A DNA stretch of 64,000 nt. Source: Paraconiothyrium sp. Pb-2020 (Eukaryota; Ascomycota; Dothideomycetes; Pleosporales; Didymosphaeriaceae). This document shows positions 11,402 to 22,046 of this stretch, piece after piece. Under the pieces are notes generated by a model that had not been told where the DNA came from, did not search any database, and saw only the letters and a list, made by a program, of their open reading frames with translations. The translations under genes were made by a program, and so were the position numbers. The DNA is taken from the NCBI GenBank assembly GCA_022419385.1, contig JAJUBI010000005.1, positions 4,092,001 through 4,156,000 on the forward strand. The letters run 5' to 3'. Position 1 is the first letter of the stretch; every line of letters begins with the position of its first letter.

Positions 11402-12652
11402 ATGCCGGACTTTCAAAATTGTACAGAGATGCCTGACGAGGAAGATGCAATCATCAGACAAGCCATTGCACAGAATATAGGGCAGATCAAGGCGCAGCAA
11501 GTGCCTCGAGCGACGCACAAGAGATGGAAAGGCAATGAAGTGCACACGCAAGAGCAAAGTCATCTCACAGGAAGATTGCCGGCGGAGGTACGAAACCTGA
11601 TTTATGCATATCTATGGGAGGGTTCTGGCGCGGTCACAGAAGCAGGGGAAGACGTGAAGCAGCCGGTCGTTGAGACTTCGAAGGAAGTGCAGAACGAGGG
11701 CGTCTGGCAACAAGATGCGGATGAAGTTGCAAAAAAGGCTCCACACCCTCTATCCTTACTGTCCACATGCCGCAAGATCTATCTCGATGCCGCGCTCTTT
11801 GCCTACAGCAACCACACCTTTACTGTACCAGAGCTGGATGGAGCAGCCACGTATCTCGCTCTTTCGCGTGTGACGTCCCCCCTGCCTGAATTGCTCTTTA
11901 ATTCGATTTCCCGTCTGGCGTATGGAACTCCACCCGCAACACCGTACGTTTTCATCCATCACACGCTATACGTTACGCATTCTCTATTACTCTTTCCATC
12001 TCTTAGACACCTTGAGATCCGCATGTATGAAGACCGATTCCTCGATCGTCGTCTTATACACGATAAGGACCCTAGCGTCACTCGTGCACGCATAGGATCT
12101 TACTTAAAGCCTCAAAAACAAAAACCGCAGTTCGTGCCGCAGTGGCTGCATGAAATGCTAGACGATGTGCTAAACGGGCGGGTGTACGTGTGGCAAAAGG
12201 GCGAGAAGTGGAGCGTTCAGTGGCCTCAAGAGGAAGATTCCGAATGTGCGCACATTGCCATGATGCACAATACTCGATTCCCTATCGCCCTGGAGGGAAA
12301 GCTGATGAAGCGGTATCCTGGTATTGACCCCACGTTGATGTCGCCGTGTGTGTGCGGCTGCGGCGCGCCATGTTGGTACTCTGCCTCTCTCGTTCAAGAG
12401 ACAGGTCGTCCTCCTGTCTCACTGCAAGTCAGATACGACGGCGATCGGAGAACGATGGAGTTGAGAAACCACAAGCTCCAGCTTATACCTAGATATGGTC
12501 TTGCCGGTCCGACACCTGCAATAGTAGGGAGGAATGAGCGCATGATGGGCTTCGGATTCGATGCTGAGGGTACAGAATTCTGGAAAAGGCGAAAGGCCAA
12601 GGCGAGTTGGCGCGCGGCTGCTGGACGATGGTGGAGAGGTGAAGGGACGTAG
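11402..12652 (+). CDS. Hypothetical fungal protein with F-box-like LPAEVRNLIY motif
   Basis: A single-exon ORF of 416 residues from an ATG at 11402. A motif near residues 59-72, RLPAEVRNLIYAYLW, and a later LLSTCRKIYLDAALFAYSNHTF helix are the hallmark of a large, poorly characterised family in Dothideomycetes and other Pezizomycotina. They resemble a degenerate F-box followed by a conserved helical block. A PCVCGCGAPCW stretch near residue 320 has four closely spaced cysteines and could bind metal. No signal peptide or membrane segment is visible. A role as a substrate adaptor is only suggested by the F-box-like motif. The second half has no recognisable domain. Confidence 0.72.
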   Translation: MPDFQNCTEMPDEEDAIIRQAIAQNIGQIKAQQVPRATHKRWKGNEVHTQEQSHLTGRLPAEVRNLIYAYLWEGSGAVTEAGEDVKQPVVETSKEVQNEGVWQQDADEVAKKAPHPLSLLSTCRKIYLDAALFAYSNHTFTVPELDGAATYLALSRVTSPLPELLFNSISRLAYGTPPATPYVFIHHTLYVTHSLLLFPSLRHLEIRMYEDRFLDRRLIHDKDPSVTRARIGSYLKPQKQKPQFVPQWLHEMLDDVLNGRVYVWQKGEKWSVQWPQEEDSECAHIAMMHNTRFPIALEGKLMKRYPGIDPTLMSPCVCGCGAPCWYSASLVQETGRPPVSLQVRYDGDRRTMELRNHKLQLIPRYGLAGPTPAIVGRNERMMGFGFDAEGTEFWKRRKAKASWRAAAGRWWRGEGT

Positions 12653-12930
12653 CGTGTTTGCAGTGTTGAATCTGAAGCCTGAAGACTGCATTGGTTACCT
12701 CAGGAAGCACCAGAAAATTTGGCTATACATTATAAACTGGAGGCTTCACTCCTTGATCTTCCACTTCTGGAAAATGCCTATGCACATCAGCTACTTCCAC
12801 TGTAAGGGTATCATCGCACCTTAAAGCACCTTCCCCATCTACTGCCTTGTTGGCACGTCTCCCCGACTAATCATGGGTATCACAATACCAACCAAATGCC
12901 CACGCCCTAATTCCAAACGTGTGTGCACTG

Positions 12931-13517
12931 TCACCGCTTATGAAATTGCGCCAGCCTACCTGGAATCACCGGCATCCAACTTTCACGCTCTGAGCAGAAG
13001 AATTCGCCCTTGGGCGGCAGCGCAGACGGCTCGTCCAGCGAGCCGACGGCTACATAGCGAAAGGTATCTTTCGCTTGCTCCTGGTAGTCGTCAATTACCT
13101 TTTCGAGTTATCCAGCATAGCGAACTGTCGAGAACATACCCCATACTCACAGACATAGCTCCCACACTTGCCGCAAAACTCCCGATACACCGTAGACCCT
13201 GATCCATTATCTGCGGCATGTATCTATCAAGTTCAGATTAGCATGGCTACGTATCTCCAGCGAAGAGGGCTAACGCCACGACGTACCGTTGGTTTCCCAC
13301 TCGCACTCTTGTACCGGAAGGTCTGGATCGGCACTTTGGCGGTCAGTCCAAAGGCCCCGCCGAATGCCTTCTTTCAATTTACGCAATGGCACAGCGTTGT
13401 TCGAGCATCTTCCTTGTCGTCTAGTTTCAAGTTGTAGGTGAGGTTGCGGCAATAACATGCTCCAGTCAAATTGAGCGGTTCCTGGTTCATATCGCAGTCG
13501 GGGTCGAGATCAGTCAT
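12931..13517 (-). pseudogene. GFA/CENP-V-type zinc enzyme gene with one in-frame TGA
   Basis: Three minus-strand exons assemble in phase: 13517-13287, 13223-13140 and 13080-12931, with GTACGT...TAG and GTATGT...CAG introns of 63 and 59 bases. The frame encodes a complete glutathione-dependent formaldehyde-activating (GFA) domain of about 154 codons: an ACYCRNLTY zinc motif, CHC, KKAFGGAFGLTAKVPIQTFRY, YREFCGKCGSYVCEYG, and a FRYVAVGSLDEP...WMP ending. The third cysteine of the expected CHCxxC motif is TGA (13374-13376, codon 48). Everything after it stays open to the natural stop, and both introns keep good splice sites, so the lesion looks recent. The family uses these cysteines as zinc ligands for glutathione-adduct chemistry. 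Truncation after 47 codons should abolish function. The change is not a RIP-type transition if the original codon was TGC or TGT. A sequencing error or UGA recoding is possible. Confidence 0.8.
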
Positions 13518-14245
13518 GGTGCGCAACTTCGATGTTGAACCACGTTATAGCGTCTGTGAACGTGGGGTTGAGTGAGCAGGTTTTAGGTTTTATGCGATCT
13601 TGACGATGGGATATAGGGGTGACAGTTCGTCGTCAAGATAGTTGCAGGGCGCCCTAAAGCGCACAAATGCCCCCTGATTGCCAGTACATATATCTGAACT
13701 AATTATGAAGTCGGTACCAGGAAAGTATCGTGGTGCCATCAATTCGCTGGAAGCTAACACCGGACCTTTAGTCCTCCGCGGAGAGACGAGCTGAACGTCG
13801 GAGGATGACCACGTGACGTCATGGTGAGCTGCTTTCATTCGTGAACTGATAGTTGTGAGACATATGCTCAAGCGTCATGATGAGTGAGTATACTGAAGGT
13901 ATATGCTCCTCAATGGTGGAGGGAATTGCGCATGTTTACTTACCTAATGATGAATGTTTCTTCTTCTGTCAAACTCTCTGCTGTCATATCAGCTAGATGT
14001 CCGCATATCCATGAGTCGTACTGTCTTTGCCTACGTGTACTGCAAGTTTGAATATTGCGAGGAAAACTCAAAGTGCATCAGTGTATGTGGTATGGATAAT
14101 AGGATAATAAGACGAAAGAGGAGTCTGATTCCCTACGTTACAGTGAATATATCATGCCCACAAAGAAGTATTATACAGCATGCGCCAAGTGTCGCTGGCC
14201 ATGAATCTTTGCCAGTAATCATCCAGTATGACCCTCAGCAATCTT
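13518..14245. other. Intergenic region without a supported gene
   Basis: It lies between the GFA-like gene's start and the 3' end of prohibitin. A CACGTGACGTCA stretch (E-box fused to a CRE-like TGACGTCA) lies at about 13810-13821, some 300 bases upstream of the GFA start, and may be regulatory. No coding sequence is supported. Confidence 0.45.
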
Positions 14246-15194
14246 TTAACCCCTCAAGCCCAAAAGGAAGCTTCCGCCACCCGACTTGCCTTCCCCACCT
14301 GCACCATTTGGCAGATACGAGATGTTCGGGTTTCTTGCCAGCATCTGTGCAATGTCCTTCTGTGTTTCGATTCTTCGAATCATGATCAAGCCATCACCGC
14401 TCTTCGCGACAGCCTTGCTGATGGTGTCGGCGGCTTCGGCTTCACCCTCTGCGCGGATGACGTTCGCTTGCCTCTCTTGCTCTGCCTTCTCAACAACGAA
14501 TCGTGCACGCTCCGCCTCTTGCTGTGCAATCTGCTTCTCCTCAACAGCCTTTGTAAACTCCTTTCCGAAGGTCATGTGCGTAATGGATACATCTTCGAGC
14601 GCGATGTTGAACTCGCCAGCGCGCTTGAGGAGGTCATTTCGGATGCGGTTCGAGACGGCTTCTCGCTGGGTGATGAGTTCGGCAGCATCGAATTGGGCAA
14701 CGATGGCTTTTAGGACTTCGTTTCCGATGGAAGGCAGCACACGCTCATCGTAATCTTGACCAAGGTTCTGGGATTAGTTAGTAATTATGTACTTTCATCT
14801 ACACCCTCGAGCTCCCTCTAGCTCCCGTTGTCTCTAACCTGCAGGACATCCTACAGGGGGGAGGGAATCGCACCTGGTAGATCTTCGGCAGCATCTGGAC
14901 CTCCGGACGGTGCAGCACCCTCAGAGTGAGAGTGACCATCTGCAAGTCCTTGCTACCCGTGGTAGTCGAAATATTCCTCGGTCGCGTCCTGACATCGTAG
15001 ACGATCGCCCTCTGTAGCCACGGAACCAAGAAGTGTGTGCCCTCGTTAACCACAGTTTCCTTCACACCGGATAACCTGTCGAAGATGACGGCGCGAGTTC
15101 CACCTTTGACATCGTAAATGGAGGCTTGCGCGAAGCTGATGGCGATGGCGCCAGGGACGGCCCAGCGAAAGATAGATTGTGGGATTCCGGCCAT
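14246..15194 (-). CDS. PHB1: Prohibitin 1
   Basis: Two minus-strand exons, 15194-14874 (107 codons) and 14767-14246, with a 106-base GTGCGA...CAG intron in phase 0. The product is 280 residues, close to the usual prohibitin-1 length. An N-terminal hydrophobic segment (FRWAVPGAIAISFAQASI) is the inner-membrane anchor. The SPFH/Band-7 domain follows, with GGTRAVIFDRLSGVKETVVNEGTHFLVPW, FNIALEDVSITHMTFGKEFTKAVEEKQIAQQEAERA and the coiled coil after it. Prohibitin 1 pairs with prohibitin 2 in ring complexes of the mitochondrial inner membrane that stabilise respiratory-chain proteins and regulate m-AAA protease. The ATG at 15194 (MAGIPQSIF) was chosen because it starts immediately at the conserved N-terminus; an upstream in-frame stretch is leader. 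Confidence 0.95.
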
Positions 15195-15733
15195 GGTGAT
15201 GGGTGGAGGTGTGCGAGGTGCCCGGCGGGATGGCGATGGCGATGGCAATGTAGCTGTCGTTCAAAAAGACGGCAGCTGCAGGGTGGTCTGAGCTCTTTTT
15301 TAGCGCCATCGAGTTAACTCCACCTCCACCTTCACCCGCCGACTTCCAACACCACGTTTGAGGAATCCTATGATTTCGATATTGATGGGCGCTCCTAAAC
15401 ATCCGGTATAAAATTTGACGGAACAACGTCGGTCACACAGCATGAGGTGACATCTTCGAAAACACAATATAGCTCAAAATACCCCAAGATGCATGATGCA
15501 ATATTTGTTCGACCATGCAGGCTTGTAGCCAACCTTCACCTTGACACGAGAGATAGTCTCTACGACAGTTCAAGAGGCGAAAAATTCATTTTGCAACAAT
15601 TTCATGTGGCCAGGATTATCTCATGATACAAGAACAAGAACGACGTCCGAGTCACTGATGATGATACTCTCAGAAGAAGTGGTCCACTACCACCACATCA
15701 GTGACACTTAACACAACTCTCAGCATACCATCC
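15195..15733. other. Upstream region of prohibitin and 3' flank of the next gene
   Basis: About 540 bases with no supported gene. It contains the promoter of the minus-strand prohibitin gene and the downstream flank of the disordered-protein gene. Short ORFs here have no family resemblance. Confidence 0.5.
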
Positions 15734-18313
15734 TCATAATTTTTTTGCGAGAATTCCATGAGCCACCAGCCTCCGCTCCATTAACTCCGCATACTTAAGG
15801 TCTCTCTGCTTCTTATCTTCTTTCCGCTTTAAGTTCCTCTCTTCTTCCCGTCTTGCGACCAACCGCCGAGCTTTCCTATCTCTTTCAGGTATATGCAGCC
15901 ATATCCCGTCGTCTCTTTCATGTTCCACTTGCTCGTCATCAATACTTTGAGTAGGAGATGGAGAAGAAGGCGAAGTCGATCGATCCCGCCCAGAAGGAGC
16001 CGTCCATTTGGTATCACCCTTATCTACGATTGGGATTCTATATGAGTTTTGTAGAAAGGATGTATTGTCCGTGACCGATTGCGCTAGACTCGTCTGATAG
16101 TGTCGTTCTTGCCTATATTGTGCTCCCGTCACAGAGGGTTCCTGAGCTTCAGACGATGACTCTACACTGAAGCTACTGTCAGGGTTCAGTTTCGCGAAGA
16201 GATTCGGCGTGGAAAGCACACGTGGAGGTAAAGCGACAGGGCCGTACTCATTAATGGAGTCTGACGACTCTGACAGAGAGCTCCTATAAGACTTGAGGTC
16301 TGAAAACGCAGTAGATGGATGTTGTAGATGTGGTGGACGGGGTCGAATCGAGCCTATTGAAAACTCAGTTGCGGATATAACATCCGCTAAGCCTTGGGAC
16401 TGCCGGGAAATGTGGTCTTCCCCTTGTTCCTCGATTTCATTAACGTGAGCAAGGTCTTTGTCTGATGCCAGGGCTACTGCGCCCTGCCCATAATGCACTG
16501 CGACTGTGGCGTTGGCGCTCTCGTGGTGCTGTTTTATGTACTTTTTGACATGCTTCCACATTTGTTTCGCTTTGCTGGAGGCCTTTAACCAGTTATCCTG
16601 GGAGCCGGTTTTCTGCCAACTTTGGCCAAAATCAGGGGTGGGTGATCCTGCGCCATGAACTGTGAGTGGTCTTGAAGCTGTTTGTTTCAACTGTTCAGTG
16701 GGTACAAGAGGTATTGGCACGTCTCTTACAGCACTTAAATTGTGTGTGTCCGCTCGGATTGTCGTTTTGGAAGAACGTTCGCCGATTTGTGACCTTGACG
16801 GAGACTCTGATGGGAACGTCCTAAGTTCGTTGCAAGAATGCTTAGCAAGAGATGGTTTAGTCATGATCTGCGGTATAGTCGACTTGCTCGACGGTTCTTC
16901 CACGAGCGAAATCACTGCTTGAGATGCTGACCCGTCCAGCTTCTGTGACATTTGAGCATCCCCGCGAATATCTCCCAGTGTTTCGGGCTTCCCCTCAAAA
17001 GTCTTTCGAAGCTTTGGACTGCGCCTCGGTATTTCTGCCACCCAATCACCAACAGAATTGAGATCTGGCATGGAGTAGTATCTCCTGGTGAGTGCACGCA
17101 GATTCTCCTCCGTGAGTTCGTGCTCCACCAGCGCCTTGCTGATGATCTCTGGGTCGTGCACTGGAACACTGCCCGTATCATCTCCACCACTCCCGAGATG
17201 ACTTCTCGCCGATGCGAACGAATCATGTGATTGCTGCTCACGGATGTTGTCCAGCTCTCCCCGTTCGCCCTCACGCTTATCGCCGCCTTCCCCATCCTCC
17301 CCACCCCCAATATACTTCCTCCTATTCCCCTCCCACTTATCCCCAAACCTCTTCGCATGTACACACAACGCCCTCGCCGAACCCTCCATCCCCACCACCC
17401 TACTTAACTCTTCTCTATCTTTCTCCCTCAGCGTTTCGCCATTCACATCCCTAAAGCTGCAAAACTGCAACTCATGCAGCGTATCCTGCCACACATTACA
17501 CGCCTGCTGCATCCTAGTAATCCATCTCCGCGGACCCGCAGCACGAGGCTGCCAGCGATCGAGTGCATAGCCTAGCTGCGTGATAGCTCCGGCGCGTGCA
17601 TGTTCGGCTTCCTTGAGGGACGAATCTACGCCGAGCCAGGCTACGTAGTGGATGAAAGCGGACCATTTGTCGGTGGGAGGTTCGAGGTGGGAGGCGATGT
17701 GATTCATGGACGCGAAGTGGGGTCTGAGGCGGGAGACGATGTTGGTTGTGAACTGGGCGTCGGGGAGGAAGCGCTTGGTTGGGCGGTCGAGCTCGGCTAG
17801 AAGACGGTTTATATAGTCTTGAGACTGGGATATGCGGTGGGTTATAGACGGGTTCGGTAAGCCTCTAGTCGTTGGTGGTACGGGTAAGTCAGGTCGGGTA
17901 GCGGGTCGCGGCGTGCGGTGGATTCTAGCGATGCTGGGTGGGCGAGTTGGACATTCTGACCGTGAAGTATCGGGCTCGGAGAGTTCTTCCAGGACGTCCA
18001 GGTTGGTGGTGCACTTGTCCTGCACTGGCGAGCACAAGAGATCATCACTTCCTGGATTCGCTTGTCTCTTGATCAGTGACTTCAGATTGGCGGTAGATAC
18101 GCGCTTTGACTTTTGAAGTTTGTAGAAGGTTTCGTTTCCGTCGGCTGCGTCTTCGTCGTGGTACAGTGCGATAGCCATCTTGGTGGATAGAAGCTTGGAG
18201 TTGTTGGCTCTGTTGACAATATCATTGTGTTTGAAAGCTCGTATTCCAACGACCGCGTCCTGTAACGAGTTATTGTCCTCTATAAACTCAGGTGCCATTT
18301 CAGGCGTGGACAT
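15734..18313 (-). CDS. Large, mostly disordered hypothetical protein
   Basis: An uninterrupted minus-strand ORF; the first ATG (18313, MSTPEMAPEF) gives 859 residues, and the frame stays open 27 codons further upstream without an ATG. The first 330 residues look structured: an SKLLSTKMAIALYHDEDAADGNETFYKLQ block and a helical region (NRLLAELDRPTKRFLPDAQF, DKWSAFIHYVAWLGVDSSLKEAEHARAGAITQLGYALDRWQP). The rest is Ser/Pro-rich and probably disordered, ending in a very basic coiled coil (RRLVARREEERNLKRKEDKK) near residues 825-845. No signal peptide, membrane segment or known enzymatic motif is visible. I do not recognise the family. Length and coding composition make it a real gene; an upstream short exon cannot be excluded. 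Confidence 0.77.
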   Translation of the reverse strand: MSTPEMAPEFIEDNNSLQDAVVGIRAFKHNDIVNRANNSKLLSTKMAIALYHDEDAADGNETFYKLQKSKRVSTANLKSLIKRQANPGSDDLLCSPVQDKCTTNLDVLEELSEPDTSRSECPTRPPSIARIHRTPRPATRPDLPVPPTTRGLPNPSITHRISQSQDYINRLLAELDRPTKRFLPDAQFTTNIVSRLRPHFASMNHIASHLEPPTDKWSAFIHYVAWLGVDSSLKEAEHARAGAITQLGYALDRWQPRAAGPRRWITRMQQACNVWQDTLHELQFCSFRDVNGETLREKDREELSRVVGMEGSARALCVHAKRFGDKWEGNRRKYIGGGEDGEGGDKREGERGELDNIREQQSHDSFASARSHLGSGGDDTGSVPVHDPEIISKALVEHELTEENLRALTRRYYSMPDLNSVGDWVAEIPRRSPKLRKTFEGKPETLGDIRGDAQMSQKLDGSASQAVISLVEEPSSKSTIPQIMTKPSLAKHSCNELRTFPSESPSRSQIGERSSKTTIRADTHNLSAVRDVPIPLVPTEQLKQTASRPLTVHGAGSPTPDFGQSWQKTGSQDNWLKASSKAKQMWKHVKKYIKQHHESANATVAVHYGQGAVALASDKDLAHVNEIEEQGEDHISRQSQGLADVISATEFSIGSIRPRPPHLQHPSTAFSDLKSYRSSLSESSDSINEYGPVALPPRVLSTPNLFAKLNPDSSFSVESSSEAQEPSVTGAQYRQERHYQTSLAQSVTDNTSFLQNSYRIPIVDKGDTKWTAPSGRDRSTSPSSPSPTQSIDDEQVEHERDDGIWLHIPERDRKARRLVARREEERNLKRKEDKKQRDLKYAELMERRLVAHGILAKKL

Positions 18314-18945
18314 GATCAAGCCAACGAGAGCCTTGAGGTAACCAGGGAACTCGACAAAACTTCTTTGGGGAAGTATAACCTCGAATCCTTTCACAAGTCA
18401 CTCGATTGGCCAACACTACAAGTTGTGTGTGAAGACGCACAACTCCACGTCAATTTATGAATGCATGTCAATGTAATTGATCAATATTCAACTTTCTTTA
18501 TCTGGCCATCTACATTATACAACTAGCATGGGTCCACTACAGTGTGGAATATTCAACTTTCCCATTCCATCTTCCATACTCGATCAAATTACCCTTCGCA
18601 ATCAGCATCAAATTCCTTCTTTTCCCACCCTACCCAATTCCCATACCAACCTTTCCCATATGTACCTGTAAAAGGACCGGGGGTATGTATTATATAATCA
18701 AGGACCGGTATGAGCCAAAGACTCCATGTACTATGCAGCCGAAAAAGCAAAACCTGTTTTCCCAATGCACCGCTAATGATCAGATAAGGACAGTTCTATG
18801 TTGATGCAAAGATTTGTACACTGAGCTTGAAGCGAAGTGTGTCGTGTCGTAAGGAGCGTGGATGAAGGAGAGTCGTGACGTCGTTATCTTTTACTTCCTC
18901 CTCGTGTTCTTCGCGGAATGTCTTTCGACCGGGGGTGGACAGTGC
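18314..18945. other. Intergenic region without a supported gene
   Basis: AT-rich spacer between two minus-strand genes. It holds the promoter of the disordered-protein gene and the 3' region of the GPI-anchored protein gene. No ORF of interest. Confidence 0.5.
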
Positions 18946-19995
18946 TCATATGAACCATGCGAGCGCAGCGCCGCCCAGCACAGCAGCGTCCACAACACGA
19001 TATCCTGCCGCCGCACCCTTCTGCAGACTGGGCTTCGCGGTGCTGCCAGGCTCGTCGGAGCTTCCTGCTGTCGCCTGCGCCGCCGGGTCCACGTAAGTGT
19101 AGCTCGTCACCACGCTCTGCTGGCCATCCGCACCCGTCGTAGTAAGCAGCACGATATTGCTCACGCGTCCGCTCCCGGGCGTGTATGTCGTCAAGAACGT
19201 GCTACCCTCCGCATTCGTCGTCGTCAGCACCTGACCCTTTGTCGGCGCGAAGTTGACCGCAGAGGTTGTCACGATGGCTTGGCCGGCGCTGTCAGTGGTC
19301 GAGATGATAACGGCGGGCTTGGTTTCGGTGGCGACTTCGGTGGAGCCCTGGGAATTGGTGCGGGTTACAGGAACGGCGATGGAGGCTGTGGGGCGGGACA
19401 GGATCTCAGAGGTGGCTACAGTCGTTTGGCCATTGGAGTCGGTCGTGGTCACAGAGACAGGGATGACGACGGCGGAGCTCTCGGGGGGAGGGGCGCTGCT
19501 TTGCGATGCGGGGGCATTGGTGCTTTGCGGCTGGTCTTGAGAGCTCTCGGACGCCTGGGTGCTTTCCGGCGGAGCTTGGCTGCTGTCGGGCGGTGCTTGC
19601 GTGCTCTGAGGCGTATCTGTGCTCTGGGGCTGCTCGCTCTGCGTGGTTGGAGCTGTTCCATTGTTGGAAACCGGTGCCTGTCTCTTCTTGAGGTCGTTTA
19701 CGGCGGCGACGATGAGCTTAGTAGCAAGCGGTGGGTTGTCGTGGTGAATGTGCTCCACGCCACGCTTGCCCGACTCAAAGACGCCATCACGGTAGTGCTG
19801 GAGGCTGTTCAAAGCGACGTGCAATGACTCCTCGGGCAGAGCATTGAGCAGGTCCTGGAAAGCTTCGTTGGCGTTCGCATAGAGGGCTTGGACGGCGGCC
19901 TGTCCTTTGGTGGGAGACGGCGAGGCAGGTTCGTTGGCTCCTACTCCACCGAGCAGCGGCAGGGCGAGGAGAGCGAGTTGGCGGAAAGAGCGCAT
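18946..19995 (-). CDS. GPI-anchored Ser/Thr-rich cell-surface protein
   Basis: A single-exon ORF of 349 residues. Residues 1-20 (MRSFRQLALLALPLLGGVGA) are a clear secretion signal. Residues 30-105 are a conserved helical segment (FQDLLNALPEESLHVALNSLQHYRDGVFESGKRGVEHIHHDNPP) ending near a KKR site. Next comes a Gln/Ser/Pro/Thr-rich linker with STQAPP-like repeats, then imperfect repeats of the type VTTTDSNGQTTVATS, common in fungal wall proteins and heavily O-mannosylated. The C-terminus (AAGYRVVDAAVLGGAALAWFI) is a hydrophobic GPI-attachment tail. It should be exported to the plasma membrane or covalently linked to wall glucan. The substrate or partner of the N-terminal segment is unknown. 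Confidence 0.82.
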   Translation of the reverse strand: MRSFRQLALLALPLLGGVGANEPASPSPTKGQAAVQALYANANEAFQDLLNALPEESLHVALNSLQHYRDGVFESGKRGVEHIHHDNPPLATKLIVAAVNDLKKRQAPVSNNGTAPTTQSEQPQSTDTPQSTQAPPDSSQAPPESTQASESSQDQPQSTNAPASQSSAPPPESSAVVIPVSVTTTDSNGQTTVATSEILSRPTASIAVPVTRTNSQGSTEVATETKPAVIISTTDSAGQAIVTTSAVNFAPTKGQVLTTTNAEGSTFLTTYTPGSGRVSNIVLLTTTGADGQQSVVTSYTYVDPAAQATAGSSDEPGSTAKPSLQKGAAAGYRVVDAAVLGGAALAWFI

Positions 19996-22046
19996 TATGA
20001 GGCTGATCGCAGGCTGAACGAATGTACGCCTTCGATGCGAGTAGACGAGAAGCGAGAGAAGCTATTTACTTGATTGATGTTAGCAAGGCATTTGGCAGTG
20101 TGACGGCAAGAAGGCATTGGATGGCCATGCTGGGCCCAGGCAAGGCATGAGTGCTTCATCAGGCAGCTGAAGCTGGCGGCGCCAGCTGTGTTGAGGCAGG
20201 TGTCGGAGGTAGTTCCGCTTACAAAAAGTTCAGCAAGCTATGGTGGCTCACCCAAAGTAAACCCGTGCTGCGTCCTGCTGTGCAACCCAAGGCTACTTCC
20301 TAAGCGATTGAAGTCGAACGACGTAAACTGATGGCAACAACGAATGTGCAGAGTGAGGAAAGATGAGATGAGCGATGATCAGAGAAAACGCACCCGAGAC
20401 AGTGTTTAGCAAGTGGCGAGGCAACGGACGCAACGGCAAGCAAGCTTATGCTCGGCCAAAGCACGAACAGCTCGTTGCAGCTCGCTAGCTCCCACCGCAC
20501 GCACCTCTCCACTGAGCTATCCTATCACCACTCCAATGCTTCCCATTCGACGTCCCTCCGCGGTCGAATGCGTCCGCTCCGGTCCTGCAAGACTCCAAGC
20601 TAGACCCAAACGTCTTGGGCACGAACTCGACCTGCTTCAAAGTCACGACTTTCCAGGCAGCATCTACCCTACCAGGGCATCGCTCCCTGTCCTACAGATC
20701 CCCCTTCTATAGCACAGACATAGTATTATTCATGACATTCCATGTGCGTCGCGATATTCTGAAACTGGACGATACCCCAGCTCGCCAGCCTGCATGCATC
20801 CCTGCGTTTGACGACGCCTCCGTGAAGCGAGCTCGCGCTTCGTATCGGCGGCGCGACGATCCCTGCGCGCACCATCCAAAACGTCATGTGTGGATCGGCC
20901 TGGGAGTTCGGCACAGGAAAAGGATATGCCCGGGCCAACACTCGAGATATCGATATCCACTTTCTCGTGGAAGCTGACATCATCGTCCTCTGCCTTGATC
21001 CAGACACAGTTCGTTGCCGTGGACAGCTTTCGTTGCAGAGAGTTCGAAGAAGCGACCCACAAGTGATTCGAAACATCCCCAGCGCCTGCATGCGGGCATC
21101 AAGTCTAGCGGCACATCAGCCGTGGTGGAGTGCTGACCAGAGGAGAAGGGATTGGCGCGCGTTGGAGCGTCCAGCCTCTCACCACAGTCACCACGTCTCG
21201 TCGCCTTCCTCTAGCGTACGTGTACCCATTCGCTGGCAGTTGTGTCCCACGCCATTCGCAGTACATGTCTCGTGGGATATATTTAGATAAAGTCTGGCGA
21301 TGAAGCAGTCGCCACACGCTATATTGACGCAGGGCGATCCAATCGCCTGTCATGGCGTACCAGACATGGCTTTGTCGCGGCCTCTAGTCTGGGACCTACA
21401 ACGCGTTTCGATAGTCTATCCGTTTTGCATCTGACATCTGTGGGAGAGCTCAAACGTTGCAGTCTGCCATGAGAGTGCTGGGCATGCAAAGGTCAGACCA
21501 TGTTGTGTGCACACTTGTACGCAGTGCCAGCAGCTTATTGCCAGAGGAGCGAAGCTGGAATATCCATTCGTCACGCCTCACCACGGGCCTCTACCCAGGT
21601 GCACCGCGCACCTAATGCAGTAAATGGGTACATTAATACGGATACAAGTTGAGCTGGTCTTATATAGCCCGTGTCTAACTTGCGTCTTGTATATGAAATA
21701 TATGAGAGCTTCAATCTCACTGATGTCTTGACTTCGAGGAAGCAACGCTGAGAAATTAAGGAGATTATATTATCACACATTCCGCCATTGCCTTCAGTCT
21801 TTTATCGCCTACGTTCATCGCAGACCGCACATGGCACGCTTACTCTACTCAAAATCAAACATGAGACCTGTAGCCCAGGCTGGCAACTAGGCACCGGAGC
21901 AAAGTAAAGAAAGGCTATCCTTGCAATCCAACTCAACCCAACGTATATAGCTAAAAACCCCTAAGATCATCACGGTAGAAGACCGCTCGCACTCCGCGGA
22001 AAAGTTCATACAACGTGCGCAGTCACTCAGTCACTGCATCCTGAAC
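19996..22046. other. Two-kilobase region without a supported gene
   Basis: Both flanking genes are on the minus strand. ORFs of 80-134 codons occur on both strands here, but they overlap one another, many begin at non-ATG codons, and none looks like a known family. The 20460-20530 stretch read on the minus strand has a tRNA-like D-arm (TAGCTCAGTGGAGAG) without a matching T-arm. The part at 21600-22000 is AT-richer. Confidence 0.45.

Noticed and set aside
18862..19827. 321-codon plus-strand ORF
   Set aside because: It is antisense to the GPI-anchored protein gene, whose signal peptide, repeats and GPI tail are coherent; the plus-strand reading is an artefact of codon bias.
20460..20530. Possible minus-strand tRNA with TAGCTCAGTGGAGAG
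   Set aside because: The downstream part lacks a T-arm consensus and a matching acceptor stem, so the match is probably chance.
20413..21353. Several overlapping ORFs of 80-134 codons on both strands
   Set aside because: Many start at non-ATG codons, they overlap each other, and none has protein-family features; they reflect GC-rich spacer.
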